DNA from: Thermoanaerobaculia bacterium
Lineage (GTDB): Bacteria; Acidobacteriota; Thermoanaerobaculia; Multivoradales; J023
Reading direction: 5' to 3'
Assembly: GCA_028066595.1 (NCBI GenBank)
Contig: JALCBJ010000002.1
Location: 62,001 to 126,000 of the forward strand
DNA length: 64,000 bases
A program made the translations under genes and the position numbers. Below the pieces are notes generated by a model. It did not search any database. It saw only the letters and a program-made list of their open reading frames with translations, and was not told where the DNA came from. How positions within the stretch are numbered: position 1 is the stretch's first letter; every line of letters begins with the position of its first letter. Positions 18,924 through 27,313 of the stretch are shown piece by piece.

Positions 18924-19987
18924 GACGGGGTCTCCTGTTCAGCGGGAATACGAGCGGGCTCCGTCCTCGTGCCGGGTGGCAGTGGCGTGGGGTCGACCAG
19001 GATCTCTCCTTCCCGCACCGCGACACGAAAGGTCGGCACCTTCTCCGTGAAAGGTGGTGGTGACGAGCCGTCCTCCGGTCGGTATTGGTAGCCGTGCCAG
19101 GGGCATACGATGCAGCCGTCGACGATCTTGCCCTCGCCCAAGGGCCCGTTCTGGTGTTGGCAGACGTTGGATAGGGCGGAGATCTTGCCGTCGTAGCGGA
19201 AGATCGCTACGCGTTCCCCCGCGAGACATACAGTGACGGCGCGATCCTCGGCGATGTCATCGACGTGTCCGACTTCGACCCAACCGTCCTCGCCCTTCGT
19301 TTCGCTTCCTGCGTCGCCGGCGCTTTCTTTCCATCCCGCCGCGAGGTGCAGTCCCGCGACCCATACCAATCCGAGGCCGAGAAGAGCCGAATAGGCTGTC
19401 GCGCGCTCCTGCTGGAGTGCTCCCAATGCCACGTGGGCGATCAACAGCGCGTAGGCGAAGTAGACGCCCATATGCAGGCGCTTCCACGTGGGTGCCGTCA
19501 GGTTGGCGAGCCAGAAGTCGTGGCTCGTGGCCGCCATGACGAAAAGCACCAGTAGCGCCACGAATCCGAGCGGCTGGAAGGGAAACTGAGCCAGTCCCGA
19601 TTCTGCGACGCCATAGCTTCCGTTGGACACCAGGACGCTGGCCAGCGGATCCAGGACGCCCAACGCGTGGAACTGGATCAGCGACAGCAGTCCGTGTGCG
19701 AGTGCTGCCAAGAACATCGTCACGCCGAGATGCCGACGGTTGTAGAGCAGCGGCAGGAAGCGATGGTCCAGACGGCATAGAGGACCGATCGACAGGATGA
19801 CGTGGAGCAAGAGGAAGGACAGTGTGCCGAAGCCACGGATCAGCGCGGTCTCGGCCGTGGTGCCAGGACGCAACGCTATCGAGGCACCCAGGAAGACCGC
19901 GAGGTAGAGCACGCAGCCCACCGCCAGCGTCAAGTCGTACATTCTCTTCTGGCGGTTCCATTGCACCGCTCGGTAGGAAATGCTCAA
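18920..19987 (-). CDS. Fusion of ferric-reductase-like membrane domain and Rieske [2Fe-2S] domain
   Basis: 355 residues. Residues 15-215 hold about six helices in the ferric-reductase/MsrQ-like style, with membrane histidines that may bind heme: H62, H98 ('LAALAHGLLSL'), H172 and H185 ('RLHMGVYFAYALLIAH'). Residues 235-340 are a Rieske domain with 'CQHQNGPLGEG' (C276, H278) and 'CPWHGYQY' (C295, H298), 16 residues between His and Cys, so all four [2Fe-2S] ligands are present. The protein should pass electrons between a heme b membrane part and an iron-sulfur cluster at one membrane face. Start and stop both overlap neighbours by 4 bases. The electron donor and acceptor are unknown. Confidence 0.85.
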   Translation of the reverse strand: MSISYRAVQWNRQKRMYDLTLAVGCVLYLAVFLGASIALRPGTTAETALIRGFGTLSFLLLHVILSIGPLCRLDHRFLPLLYNRRHLGVTMFLAALAHGLLSLIQFHALGVLDPLASVLVSNGSYGVAESGLAQFPFQPLGFVALLVLFVMAATSHDFWLANLTAPTWKRLHMGVYFAYALLIAHVALGALQQERATAYSALLGLGLVWVAGLHLAAGWKESAGDAGSETKGEDGWVEVGHVDDIAEDRAVTVCLAGERVAIFRYDGKISALSNVCQHQNGPLGEGKIVDGCIVCPWHGYQYRPEDGSSPPPFTEKVPTFRVAVREGEILVDPTPLPPGTRTEPARIPAEQETPS

Positions 19988-20157
19988 GGGTTCGGCCCTC
20001 GATCCGACATATCGGCCGCCTGTTCGGCGAGCTCCGGCGGCAGACCGTCAGCCACCGGCTCGACGCGTGCTGTCAGCGCCGCCCACAGCAGTGCCGGCAG
20101 GAGCAAGGCGAGCAGAGTCCAGAGCCATCGGTGAGTGGTACGCAGTGACCGGATCAC
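19984..20157 (-). CDS. 57-residue single-pass membrane protein
   Basis: Small frame starting at a GTG that overlaps the stop of the gene before it (GTGA) and ending with a 4-base overlap with the Rieske fusion. One hydrophobic helix, 'LWTLLALLLPALLWAALTA', after a basic 'IRSLRTTHR' start, then an acidic tail 'PPELAEQAADMSDRGPNP'. Such small subunits often stabilise membrane redox complexes. There is no homology I can name; the tight overlaps on both sides are the main evidence that it is real. Confidence 0.72.
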   Translation of the reverse strand: MIRSLRTTHRWLWTLLALLLPALLWAALTARVEPVADGLPPELAEQAADMSDRGPNP

Positions 20158-20417
20158 GGCTTGGCCTCCTTGGCATTGCGGTGTGCGTTCTTCTCTTGCG
20201 GAGGGTTGACGACTCCGCGGAGCCAACGCGTAGCCAGTAGCGGCCAGAGGGCGATGGTGCCGGGCAAGATCAACAGACGGAATCCCCAGGTGCCGTCGCG
20301 AGCGACGGGGTCGACGCGTCCGGCGCCACGCCATGCGAAAGGGACGGCGAAGAGCACGCCGGCCAGCAAGTAGAGCTCGAGGGCTCGGGCGAGCCATGTC
20401 GCGATGGTGAGTGACAT
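20154..20417 (-). CDS. 87-residue membrane protein, first gene of Rieske operon
   Basis: Two hydrophobic stretches, 'ALELYLLAGVLFAVPFAW' and 'FRLLILPGTIALWPLLATRW', separated by a short polar loop with 'DPVARDGTWG', then a basic tail rich in Asn/Lys. The ATG with 'GGAGAC' about 7 bases upstream was preferred to a longer frame that would run into the divergent promoter region. It begins a four-gene chain in which every junction is a 4-base overlap. Function unknown; probably a subunit of the same membrane complex. Confidence 0.72.
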   Translation of the reverse strand: MSLTIATWLARALELYLLAGVLFAVPFAWRGAGRVDPVARDGTWGFRLLILPGTIALWPLLATRWLRGVVNPPQEKNAHRNAKEAKP

Positions 20418-20604
20418 GAAGTGGTCTCCGCGGTCTCCAGTGGATGCCGAAGCAAGCTGTTCCGACATCGCGGTCGTAGCATCTGCCGACGTGGGTTTGG
20501 ACCCAGGGTACGCTAGATGTCCTTCTTCGCGCCAGGGTACGGTAGACGGCCGTGATCGGTCGTATCCGTCCAGCGTCGGATCCATCCACCTCGGAGAGCC
20601 CACC
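20418..20604. promoter_or_regulatory. Shared divergent control region of the two Rieske units, with direct repeat
   Basis: This 187-base gap separates the 87-residue membrane gene (minus) from the Rieske-GltS gene (plus). It holds two 15-base direct repeats, CCAGGGTACGCTAGA (20503-20517) and CCAGGGTACGGTAGA (20532-20546), 29 bases apart, just under three helical turns. Same-face spacing and a 14/15 match suggest an operator for one regulator controlling both directions. I could not assign -35/-10 boxes with confidence. Confidence 0.45.
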
Positions 20605-22245
20605 ATGAACGACCCGAAGAATCCTCGTCCCCACAAGGTGAAGATCGCTGACTGGAACCAACTGGAAGACCGCAGTCCGGCGTATGCGTTGGCAGCCGGG
20701 GTCGATCTGGTGGCGGTCCGTTGGGATGATGATGTATCCGTTCTGTACGGCCGCTGTCTTCACCGCGGTGCGTTGCTCGCCGACGGCCATGTCGAGGGTG
20801 AGGACCTGATCTGCGGCGTGCACCATTGGGACTACCGCTACAAGACCGGCGTGTCCGCCTACAACAACGAGGAAGCGCTGCATCGCTTCTCTGCGTGGAT
20901 CGAAGACGACGCCGTATGGGTCGACGAGGAGGAGATCGCCGCCTGGGAGAAAGAGAATCCCCAGCCCTATGCGCGAGACGAGTATCTCGGCAACTACGCG
21001 GACGTGCACGGCGTTCCGGAAGAGCCGCACAACCAGCTGATTCAGGAATTGGCGAAGAACGGCCTGCGGAAGGTCGGTCACCACGGGCCCGTGCAAGCCA
21101 TGGGCGTACCGCGTCAGGAGCTTCCATCGTGGGACGACCTCCAATTCGTCACCGCGCAGTTGGCGCGCGTCCCGCTGCTCGACGACGAGGACGTGGGTAC
21201 CGAGCTCGTGATCGGGCCCGAGGCGAAGAGGCCACTGGTGCTAAAGATCCCCATCTTTGTCTCGGACATGAGCTTCGGTGCTCTGTCGGAGGAGGCCAAG
21301 GTGGCGTTGGCTCGCGGTGCCGAGCTGGCCGGCACCGGCATCTGCTCGGGCGAAGGAGGCATGCTGCCGGACGAGCAGACCGCCAACTCGCGTTATTTCT
21401 ACGAGCTGGCCTCGGCACGCTTCGGCTTCTCCATGGACAAGCTGAAGCGGGTGCAGGCGTTCCATTTCAAAGGCGGGCAAGGCGCAAAGACGGGCACGGG
21501 TGGCCATCTCCCGGGTAACAAAGTCAAGGGCAAGATCGCCGACGTACGAGGTCTCGAACCGGGTCAGTCGGCGGTATCGCCCTCACGTTTTCCCGACTGG
21601 AGTCATACCTCGGACTTCCGCGACTTCTCGGAGCAGGTGCGCGATGAGACCGGCGGAATCCCGATCGGCTTCAAGCTGTCCGCCCAGCACATCGAAGACG
21701 ACATCGACGCAGCTCTGGACATCGGTTGTGATTACGTGATTCTCGATGGTCGGGGCGGCGGCACGGGGGCGGCGCCCCTGATCTTTCGCGACCACATCTC
21801 CGTGCCTACGTTGCCGGCCCTGGCTCGTGCTCGCCGTCACCTCGACCGTCGCGGCAAGTCCGGCTCCATGACGCTGATCATCACCGGCGGACTGCGCACC
21901 CCAGCAGACTTCGCCAAGGCACTGGCTCTAGGAGCCGATGGGATCGCCGTGTCGAATTCTGCGATCCAGGCCATCGGCTGCCTCGGCATGCGCGCCTGCC
22001 ATACGAACAACTGTCCGGTGGGGATTGCTACCCAGAAGGAGAACCTCCGAGAGCGTCTCGACGTCGCGGTATCCGCCAAACGCCTGGCGAACTTCTTCGA
22101 GGCCTCCGTCGAGCTGATGAAGCTCCTGGCACGTGCCTGTGGGCACAGGCATCTGAATCAGTTCCGCCTTTCCGACCTCACCACTTGGAAGCGTGACGTG
22201 GCCCATCTGACGGGAGTCGAATACGGGGGCGTGGTCTCGCTTTGA
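20605..22245 (+). CDS. Fusion of N-terminal Rieske domain with glutamate-synthase FMN domain
   Basis: 546 residues from the ATG with 'CGGAGAG' upstream. Residues 12-105 are a Rieske domain: 'GRCLHRGALL' (C51, H53) and 'CGVHHWDYRY' (C70, H73), with 16 residues between His and Cys. Residues 150-540 are the FMN-binding domain of the large glutamate synthase subunit: 'FVSDMSFGALSEEAK', 'HFKGGQGAKTGTGGHLPG', 'ILDGRGGGTGAAP' and the [3Fe-4S] cysteines C459, C465 and C470 in 'CLGMRACHTNNCPVG'. The glutaminase domain of GltB is absent, so ammonia or another nitrogen source would be needed if it makes glutamate at all. The 2Fe-2S, 3Fe-4S and FMN set suggests an electron-transfer enzyme fed by the divergent membrane operon; this is inference. 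Confidence 0.88.
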   Translation: MNDPKNPRPHKVKIADWNQLEDRSPAYALAAGVDLVAVRWDDDVSVLYGRCLHRGALLADGHVEGEDLICGVHHWDYRYKTGVSAYNNEEALHRFSAWIEDDAVWVDEEEIAAWEKENPQPYARDEYLGNYADVHGVPEEPHNQLIQELAKNGLRKVGHHGPVQAMGVPRQELPSWDDLQFVTAQLARVPLLDDEDVGTELVIGPEAKRPLVLKIPIFVSDMSFGALSEEAKVALARGAELAGTGICSGEGGMLPDEQTANSRYFYELASARFGFSMDKLKRVQAFHFKGGQGAKTGTGGHLPGNKVKGKIADVRGLEPGQSAVSPSRFPDWSHTSDFRDFSEQVRDETGGIPIGFKLSAQHIEDDIDAALDIGCDYVILDGRGGGTGAAPLIFRDHISVPTLPALARARRHLDRRGKSGSMTLIITGGLRTPADFAKALALGADGIAVSNSAIQAIGCLGMRACHTNNCPVGIATQKENLRERLDVAVSAKRLANFFEASVELMKLLARACGHRHLNQFRLSDLTTWKRDVAHLTGVEYGGVVSL

Positions 22246-24260
22246 CGTCACCGTTTCGGCATTCTGTGGCGGGAAGGATACCCGCCTTGCTGATCGTCGC
22301 CGTTCTTCTCCTCCCCGTCCTCTGGTGGACGAAGGTGGCGTTTCTGGACGAAGGGACGGAGATGTTGCCACCCTCCTCGTGCGGCAGCTGGGTCGTGCAC
22401 CCGGAGTGGGGTATCGTCTTCGAGCCAAAGGAGCACTATCCACCGGTTCTTTACCGGTTGGACTTGCCCGCCGAAACGATTCGCGAGCCGCCAGCGGTGG
22501 AGATCACCGCTCTGGGATCGATTCGAGTACGCGTAGGTGAGCGCGCCTGTGGAGAGTTCGGCGAGGCCCGCGGTAACTGGCGGCGTCCCGTGCACATCGA
22601 CCTGGCCGACTGTGTCGGTTCCGATGACACGGGAGGAGAGTCTCGCCCGTTGGTGGTCGGGGTTAGAAACGACGACGGCCCGGCGCCGGTGCGGGTTTGC
22701 TGGCCGGAGTCCGGAGGCTCGCTTCCGGCCACGGGAGAGGATGGCTGGAGCAGCCTAACGCCCGGTCGCGGCTGGCTGCCCGCGGGGGTCGCTGGCCGTG
22801 AGACGTCCGAGCTGCGCGACAAGACTTTCACCTGGCCAGCGGGCCCATGGGGCTACCGAGTTCTTTTGGCGGGCTCCGCCCTGCTTGTGCTGGTGGGTCT
22901 GTGGCGCGGCCGCGCGGCCCGCAGCGGAGTGCAAGATCGGGAAAACCGGCCGGACGGGGAAGTCCTCGTCTGGCTGGTACTTGCTCTCGTCGTCTCCGTC
23001 TACTGCTGGAACGCGCTGCAGTATCCCTGGTGGGCGAGTCGCATTGACCAGGGCGCTCACGCCGAACGTCTCCGAGAAGCCGCCGAGGGCGACTGGCTGC
23101 CGGAGGCCGATCGGAGCTTTCAGTCGTACCAGCCACCGCTCTACTATGCTCTCGCTGGCGGTCTCGTTGCACTGCGCCACCCTGGCGTGGACCTGACACA
23201 GAGTCGCGACGGCAGGGACCTTCGACCAGCCCAGGTGCTCGACGCCTTCGCCGGTACCGTTCATCTCCTGTTGGCGTTTCTCTTGCTGCGCCGCCATGGC
23301 CCGTCGAGCCCGCGAGCCAGGGCACTGAGTCTGGGCTTGGTCGGTCTGGCTCCGGTCGCGGTGACGACCTACCCCATGCTCGGCAACGAGACGCTCGCTG
23401 CCAGCCTGTGCGGTGCAGCGTTGCTGTCGGGCGTCCTGTGGCTACACCAGGAACGGATGGTGTGGCCGCTCCTGGCCGGGTTTTTCTCTGCGTCGGCCCT
23501 GTTGTCCAAGTACACCGGTGTGATGCCCACGGCGGCCCTTGCTGTGATGTTGGTCGGCCTGCTTCTGATGGGTCGGGGCCGCGGTCCCAATCCGGCGATG
23601 CGGATCAGGACGGTCCTTCGCAACGCCGCCGTCTGGCTCGGTGTGATCGCGCTGGTGGCCGGCCCCTTTTACGTCGGGAGGTGGCTGCGCTGGGGAGATC
23701 CGTTCATCGGCAACTGGGATCGTAGCCTCGGATTCGGGTTCGAAGGCGAGCCCGGATATCGCACCTTGGGATTCTTCACTCGCTTCGGCGAGGTGTTTTT
23801 TTACTCGCCGGAACGGGCGATGTGGTCGAGCTTCTGGGACGGTCTCTACGCCTCAACCTGGGGAGAGATCAACGACAGCTTCCTGCCGGCAGGTGACCCC
23901 GCTGTCAACGCACTACTGCTTCTCTTGATGGCGTTTGCCGTCGTACCGACTCTGGCCGGACTGGCCGGTTTCGCGATCTCGGTGCGCCGTGCCTGGAGCC
24001 GAGGACCCGGCCTCGACCTGGTATTCGTCGCGGTATCCACGTTTACCCTCGGCTCGGTGGCGGTCTACACGACGCAGGTTCCCTTCGTCGCCACGGTCAA
24101 AGCATTGTTCATGCTGTCTCTCCTGCTCCCCGTCACATTCTTCGTAGCTCGGGGTTATGCGTGGATCGAGCGCGGCCTGGGACGGGCGTGTTGGTTGCTC
24201 GACGTGGCCGCGGCTTTACAGTTGCTGCTCGTCTTGCGTCTCTTCGTTTGGGTGGGCTGA
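22242..24260 (+). CDS. Large polytopic membrane protein, GT-C glycosyltransferase-like
   Basis: 672 residues from a TTG that overlaps the stop of the Rieske-GltS gene (TTGA). A GTG 24 bases later is an alternative start. One N-terminal helix leads to a periplasmic domain of about 170 residues, then about nine helices. After the second helix 'SYQPPLYYALAGGLVALRHPG' is the 'P-x-Y-Y' loop typical of GT39 and related GT-C proteins that use polyprenyl-phosphate sugars. Its place behind a redox enzyme is puzzling, and the coupling may only be economical spacing. Confidence 0.7.
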   Translation: MTSPFRHSVAGRIPALLIVAVLLLPVLWWTKVAFLDEGTEMLPPSSCGSWVVHPEWGIVFEPKEHYPPVLYRLDLPAETIREPPAVEITALGSIRVRVGERACGEFGEARGNWRRPVHIDLADCVGSDDTGGESRPLVVGVRNDDGPAPVRVCWPESGGSLPATGEDGWSSLTPGRGWLPAGVAGRETSELRDKTFTWPAGPWGYRVLLAGSALLVLVGLWRGRAARSGVQDRENRPDGEVLVWLVLALVVSVYCWNALQYPWWASRIDQGAHAERLREAAEGDWLPEADRSFQSYQPPLYYALAGGLVALRHPGVDLTQSRDGRDLRPAQVLDAFAGTVHLLLAFLLLRRHGPSSPRARALSLGLVGLAPVAVTTYPMLGNETLAASLCGAALLSGVLWLHQERMVWPLLAGFFSASALLSKYTGVMPTAALAVMLVGLLLMGRGRGPNPAMRIRTVLRNAAVWLGVIALVAGPFYVGRWLRWGDPFIGNWDRSLGFGFEGEPGYRTLGFFTRFGEVFFYSPERAMWSSFWDGLYASTWGEINDSFLPAGDPAVNALLLLLMAFAVVPTLAGLAGFAISVRRAWSRGPGLDLVFVAVSTFTLGSVAVYTTQVPFVATVKALFMLSLLLPVTFFVARGYAWIERGLGRACWLLDVAAALQLLLVLRLFVWVG

Positions 24261-24389
24261 CCCAGATCTCAATCAACTAGGTCGGTAGATCCGATGCGAG
24301 CGGCGTGAGGGTCTCCTATACTTCACCAGTTCATTTACCCTTAGAACGGTGTCGCTTGGCCCGGCGGCCCGCAACGATCGGAGGTTTCG

Positions 24390-26003
24390 ATGTATCGTGA
24401 CACTGGTTTCTTTTCGCGGTCTGCTTTGTCTGGACGCTTTGCAATGGCGGTCTGGATCTTGGCGGTCCTTCTTCTCGGTGCGGTATTCGTATCGTCTTCG
24501 GCAGCGAACGACGTCGAGCTCGGCAAGGAGGTCTCGGTACGCGAGCGCCTCGTCGACGGTGACGAGCAGGTTCTCGATCGCGGTGCGTTGATTCAGCAGG
24601 GCGCAACTCTTTTCAACGCCATGTGGACATCTCAGGAGGGCGGCGGCCGTCCCCTGACCACCGGCACCGGTGGCGACTTGGCCGATCCGTCGAGCCCGCT
24701 GGTGTTCCCGCGCAACGCCAACCGGATCTCGGCCCCCGACGCCAACTCCTGTGGCGGCTGTCACAATCTGCCGCGCTCTGGTGGTGGTGGCGATATCGTC
24801 ACCAATGTCTTCGTTCTCGGTCAGCGGTTCGACCACGTTACGTTCGACCATGCAGACGCGATCACCGGTCGTGGCGCGCTCGACGAGGACGGCAAGTTTC
24901 CGACGCTCGACGAGATCGCCAATAGTCGCGCCACTCTGGGTATGTTCGGTTCCGGATATGTCGAGATGCTGGCGCGCCAGATGTCTACCGAGCTGCGGGC
25001 CATCGCCGGCGGGATGGCACCAGGAACCAGTGCGGAGCTAGTGACCAAGGGTGTGTCGTTCGGCACGCTCGTACGAAACGCAGACGGTACCTGGGACACT
25101 GCGGGAATCAGTGGACTGCCGCCCGCTTCTGCGGCTTCTGCAGGGCAGGAAGCGCCGAATCTGATCATCCGTCCGTTCCATCAGGTAGGTGCGGTGATCT
25201 CGGTGCGTGAGTTCACCAACAACGCGTTCAACCATCACCACGGCATCCAGTCGTCGGAGCGTTTCGGCGACGGCACCGATCCCGACGGCGACGGATTCAC
25301 TGATGAGTTGAGCCGTCCAGAGGTCACAGCCGCAACGATTTACCAGACCACCCTCGCGGTCCCGGGTCGGCGCATCCCACGCTTCCGCCCCGTGGAAGAA
25401 GCGGTACTGAACGGCGAGGACAAGTTCGTGCAGATCGGCTGTGGCGGGTGCCATGTCCCGCAGCTGCCGCTGGACAACTGGGGGTGGGTCTACATCGAGC
25501 CGAATCCGTTCAATCCGCCCGGCAACGCTGGCCCCGGCGACATTCCCGAGATGAAGATCAATTTGAACAGCCAGTACCTGCCTCAACCCAGGCTGCGTCA
25601 GCAGGGAGACGTCACCTGGGTGCCGGCATACACCGACCTCAAGTTGCACGACATCACGACCGGACCGGATGATCCGAACTGTGAGGAGCTCGACCAGCAT
25701 CGTGCTGGCACTCCCGAGTTCTTCGACGGCAACTGCAAGTTCCTGACGAAGAAGCTCTGGGGTGTAGCCAACGAGCCACCGTATTTCCATCACGGCAAGT
25801 ACATGACGATGCGTGAGGCCATCGAAGCGCATGCGGGTGAGGCTCAATCCTCTGCGGATGCATGGGCGGCCCTCGATGACTACGACCGCGATTCGATCAT
25901 CGAGTTCCTGAAGACCCTTCAGCTTCTGCCAGAGGGAACAAAGGACCTCGTCATCGACGAGAAGGGTCGGTCGCGTGAGTGGCCACCTGCCTGGGCCAAC
26001 TGA
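24390..26003 (+). CDS. Secreted di-heme cytochrome c oxidoreductase (DHOR / peroxidase-like)
   Basis: 537 residues with signal anchor 'FAMAVWILAVLLLGAVFVSS' and a 'GGAGG' ribosome binding site. Two CGGCH heme c motifs (C121-H125 and C351-H355) give one heme in each half, as in the thiol oxidoreductase/di-heme peroxidase families. A calcium-type loop 'DGTDPDGDGFTDE' at about residues 294-306 recalls thrombospondin type 3 or EF-hand loops. The end 'LDDYDRDSIIEFLKTLQLLP' is the usual C-terminal helix. It should act in the periplasm. A possible -10 (TATACT) lies 68 bases ahead of the start, without a good -35. The gene ends at a clear intrinsic terminator. Confidence 0.88.
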   Translation: MYRDTGFFSRSALSGRFAMAVWILAVLLLGAVFVSSSAANDVELGKEVSVRERLVDGDEQVLDRGALIQQGATLFNAMWTSQEGGGRPLTTGTGGDLADPSSPLVFPRNANRISAPDANSCGGCHNLPRSGGGGDIVTNVFVLGQRFDHVTFDHADAITGRGALDEDGKFPTLDEIANSRATLGMFGSGYVEMLARQMSTELRAIAGGMAPGTSAELVTKGVSFGTLVRNADGTWDTAGISGLPPASAASAGQEAPNLIIRPFHQVGAVISVREFTNNAFNHHHGIQSSERFGDGTDPDGDGFTDELSRPEVTAATIYQTTLAVPGRRIPRFRPVEEAVLNGEDKFVQIGCGGCHVPQLPLDNWGWVYIEPNPFNPPGNAGPGDIPEMKINLNSQYLPQPRLRQQGDVTWVPAYTDLKLHDITTGPDDPNCEELDQHRAGTPEFFDGNCKFLTKKLWGVANEPPYFHHGKYMTMREAIEAHAGEAQSSADAWAALDDYDRDSIIEFLKTLQLLPEGTKDLVIDEKGRSREWPPAWAN

Positions 26004-26026
26004 CACTGTTGTCAGATCGATGTTTC

Positions 26027-26054
26027 GGGCCCGCTTCGGCGGGCCCATTTTGTT
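26027..26054 (+). terminator. Intrinsic terminator after the di-heme cytochrome gene
   Basis: Perfect 8-bp stem GGGCCCGC / GCGGGCCC closed by a TTCG tetraloop and followed by ATTTTGTT. It starts 24 bases after the stop codon and faces the plus strand. Confidence 0.92.
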
Positions 26055-26176
26055 GCTACCGACTGCAGGCCGCACGAGCAGTTTGGCGGCTTCGCCCGTC
26101 GGCTGTAGATCCGCAGGTAGCCTGCGCACGGAGTTCTGGATAGGCTGCGGTTTCCGTCGCCGAACGAGAGGAAAGG

Positions 26177-26836
26177 ATGACCATGTTCGGACTGAGCAAG
26201 AGCGTGGAGATGCCGACACCCGAGGATGCCCTTCCGGGCCGCGCCGAACGAATGCCGGTGCCCGACCGTCACTACGTTCTCGATACCCCTCTGGAGCCAC
26301 CCTACCCGGAAGGTACGGAGATCGCGGACTTCGGCCTCGGATGCTTCTGGGGAGCCGAGCGCAAGTTCTGGCAGACCGAAGGCGTCTTCACCACTGCAGT
26401 CGGCTACCAGGCTGGGTTGACGCCGAATCCCACGTACCGGGAGGTGTGCTCCGGACGTACCGGACACAATGAAGTGGTACGTGTGGTCTTCGAACCGGGG
26501 AAGGTCTCCTACGACGAGCTCCTGCGTGTCTTCTGGGAGTCCCACGATCCAACGCAGGGGATGCGGCAGGGCAACGACGTGGGTACACAGTACCGTTCGG
26601 GTATCTATGTCCATTCGGAAGCGCAGCAGCTCTTGGCGGAGAGTTCGCTGGATGCCTACCAGATGCGATTGCGGAATGCCGGCTACGGCGACATCACCAC
26701 CGAGATCATCGAGGCCCCGGAGTTCTTCTTCGCCGAGGAGTACCACCAACAGTACCTCGCCAAGAATCCCGGCGGCTATTGTGGGCTCGGTGGAACCGGC
26801 GTGACCTGTCAGGTCGGCACAGGCGTGGAGGGCTGA
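26177..26836 (+). CDS. msrA: Peptide methionine-S-sulfoxide reductase
   Basis: 219 residues. The catalytic motif '[19 protein letters not shown]' places the nucleophile at Cys56. 'GVGYQAG'-type sequence (here '[20 protein letters not shown]'), '[12 protein letters not shown]', '[20 protein letters not shown]' and 'YRSGIY' are family landmarks. The C-terminal '[13 protein letters not shown]' supplies resolving cysteines. An N-terminal extension of about 45 residues without a signal peptide precedes the core. ATG at 26177 or 26183 are both possible, each with a nearby 'AGG'. It repairs oxidised methionine in proteins. Its stop overlaps the thioesterase start by one base (TGATG). Confidence 0.96.
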   Translation: MTMFGLSKSVEMPTPEDALPGRAERMPVPDRHYVLDTPLEPPYPEGTEIADFGLGCFWGAERKFWQTEGVFTTAVGYQAGLTPNPTYREVCSGRTGHNEVVRVVFEPGKVSYDELLRVFWESHDPTQGMRQGNDVGTQYRSGIYVHSEAQQLLAESSLDAYQMRLRNAGYGDITTEIIEAPEFFFAEEYHQQYLAKNPGGYCGLGGTGVTCQVGTGVEG

Positions 26837-27273
26837 TGGGCGACCTTCCGGGTCGCGAGCAGTTTTCGTTCTGGGTCCCCGTGTCGGTTCGGTGGGGCGA
26901 CATGGATTCCTACGGCCACGTGAACAACGCCAAGTACTTCACGTACTGTGAGACGGCGCGTATGGCCTACTTCGAAGCCATCGGAATCGACGGGGCCACC
27001 AGCCAGCCCGATCTGGGCCCGGCCATAGTCCGCGCGGAATGCAATTTCCGGCATCAGGTGCGCCATCCCGCCGAGCTCGACATCGGGGTCCGCACCTCCA
27101 AGATCGGCGGCCGCACCTTCACTCTCGAATACGGTCTGTTTCACCGAGGTACCGACGACTTGGCCGCCGACGGTGCGTCCGTCTGCGTCTGGGTCGACTA
27201 CGTGGCGGAGAAGGCTCTCCCCATTCCCGAGGCGTTGATCGGGCGAATTCGTCAGTTGGAGGATGCGAGCTGA
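26836..27273 (+). CDS. Acyl-CoA thioesterase, 4-hydroxybenzoyl-CoA thioesterase-like hotdog fold
   Basis: 145 residues, usual hotdog length. 'VRWGDMDSYGHVNNAKYFTY' is the 4HBT active-site motif (Asp and His near the N-terminus), followed by 'CETARMAYFEAIG' on the long helix. The ATG shares one base with the msrA stop. A longer frame starting upstream would run inside msrA and is not used. It probably hydrolyses a cytosolic acyl-CoA; the acyl chain cannot be told. Confidence 0.9.
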   Translation: MGDLPGREQFSFWVPVSVRWGDMDSYGHVNNAKYFTYCETARMAYFEAIGIDGATSQPDLGPAIVRAECNFRHQVRHPAELDIGVRTSKIGGRTFTLEYGLFHRGTDDLAADGASVCVWVDYVAEKALPIPEALIGRIRQLEDAS

Positions 27274-27313
27274 GACTTGGGGGCGTCGACGGCTACGGGT
27301 TCGTCGACGGCGA

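Noticed and set aside
19984-21144. Long minus-strand open frame across the Rieske-GltS gene
   Set aside because: It is antisense to a gene with clear domain motifs. Only its last 57 codons are real, as the small membrane gene.
25038-26300. 420-codon minus-strand frame opposite the di-heme cytochrome
   Set aside because: Crosses the intrinsic terminator and the msrA start and shows no domain; a G+C-driven shadow frame.
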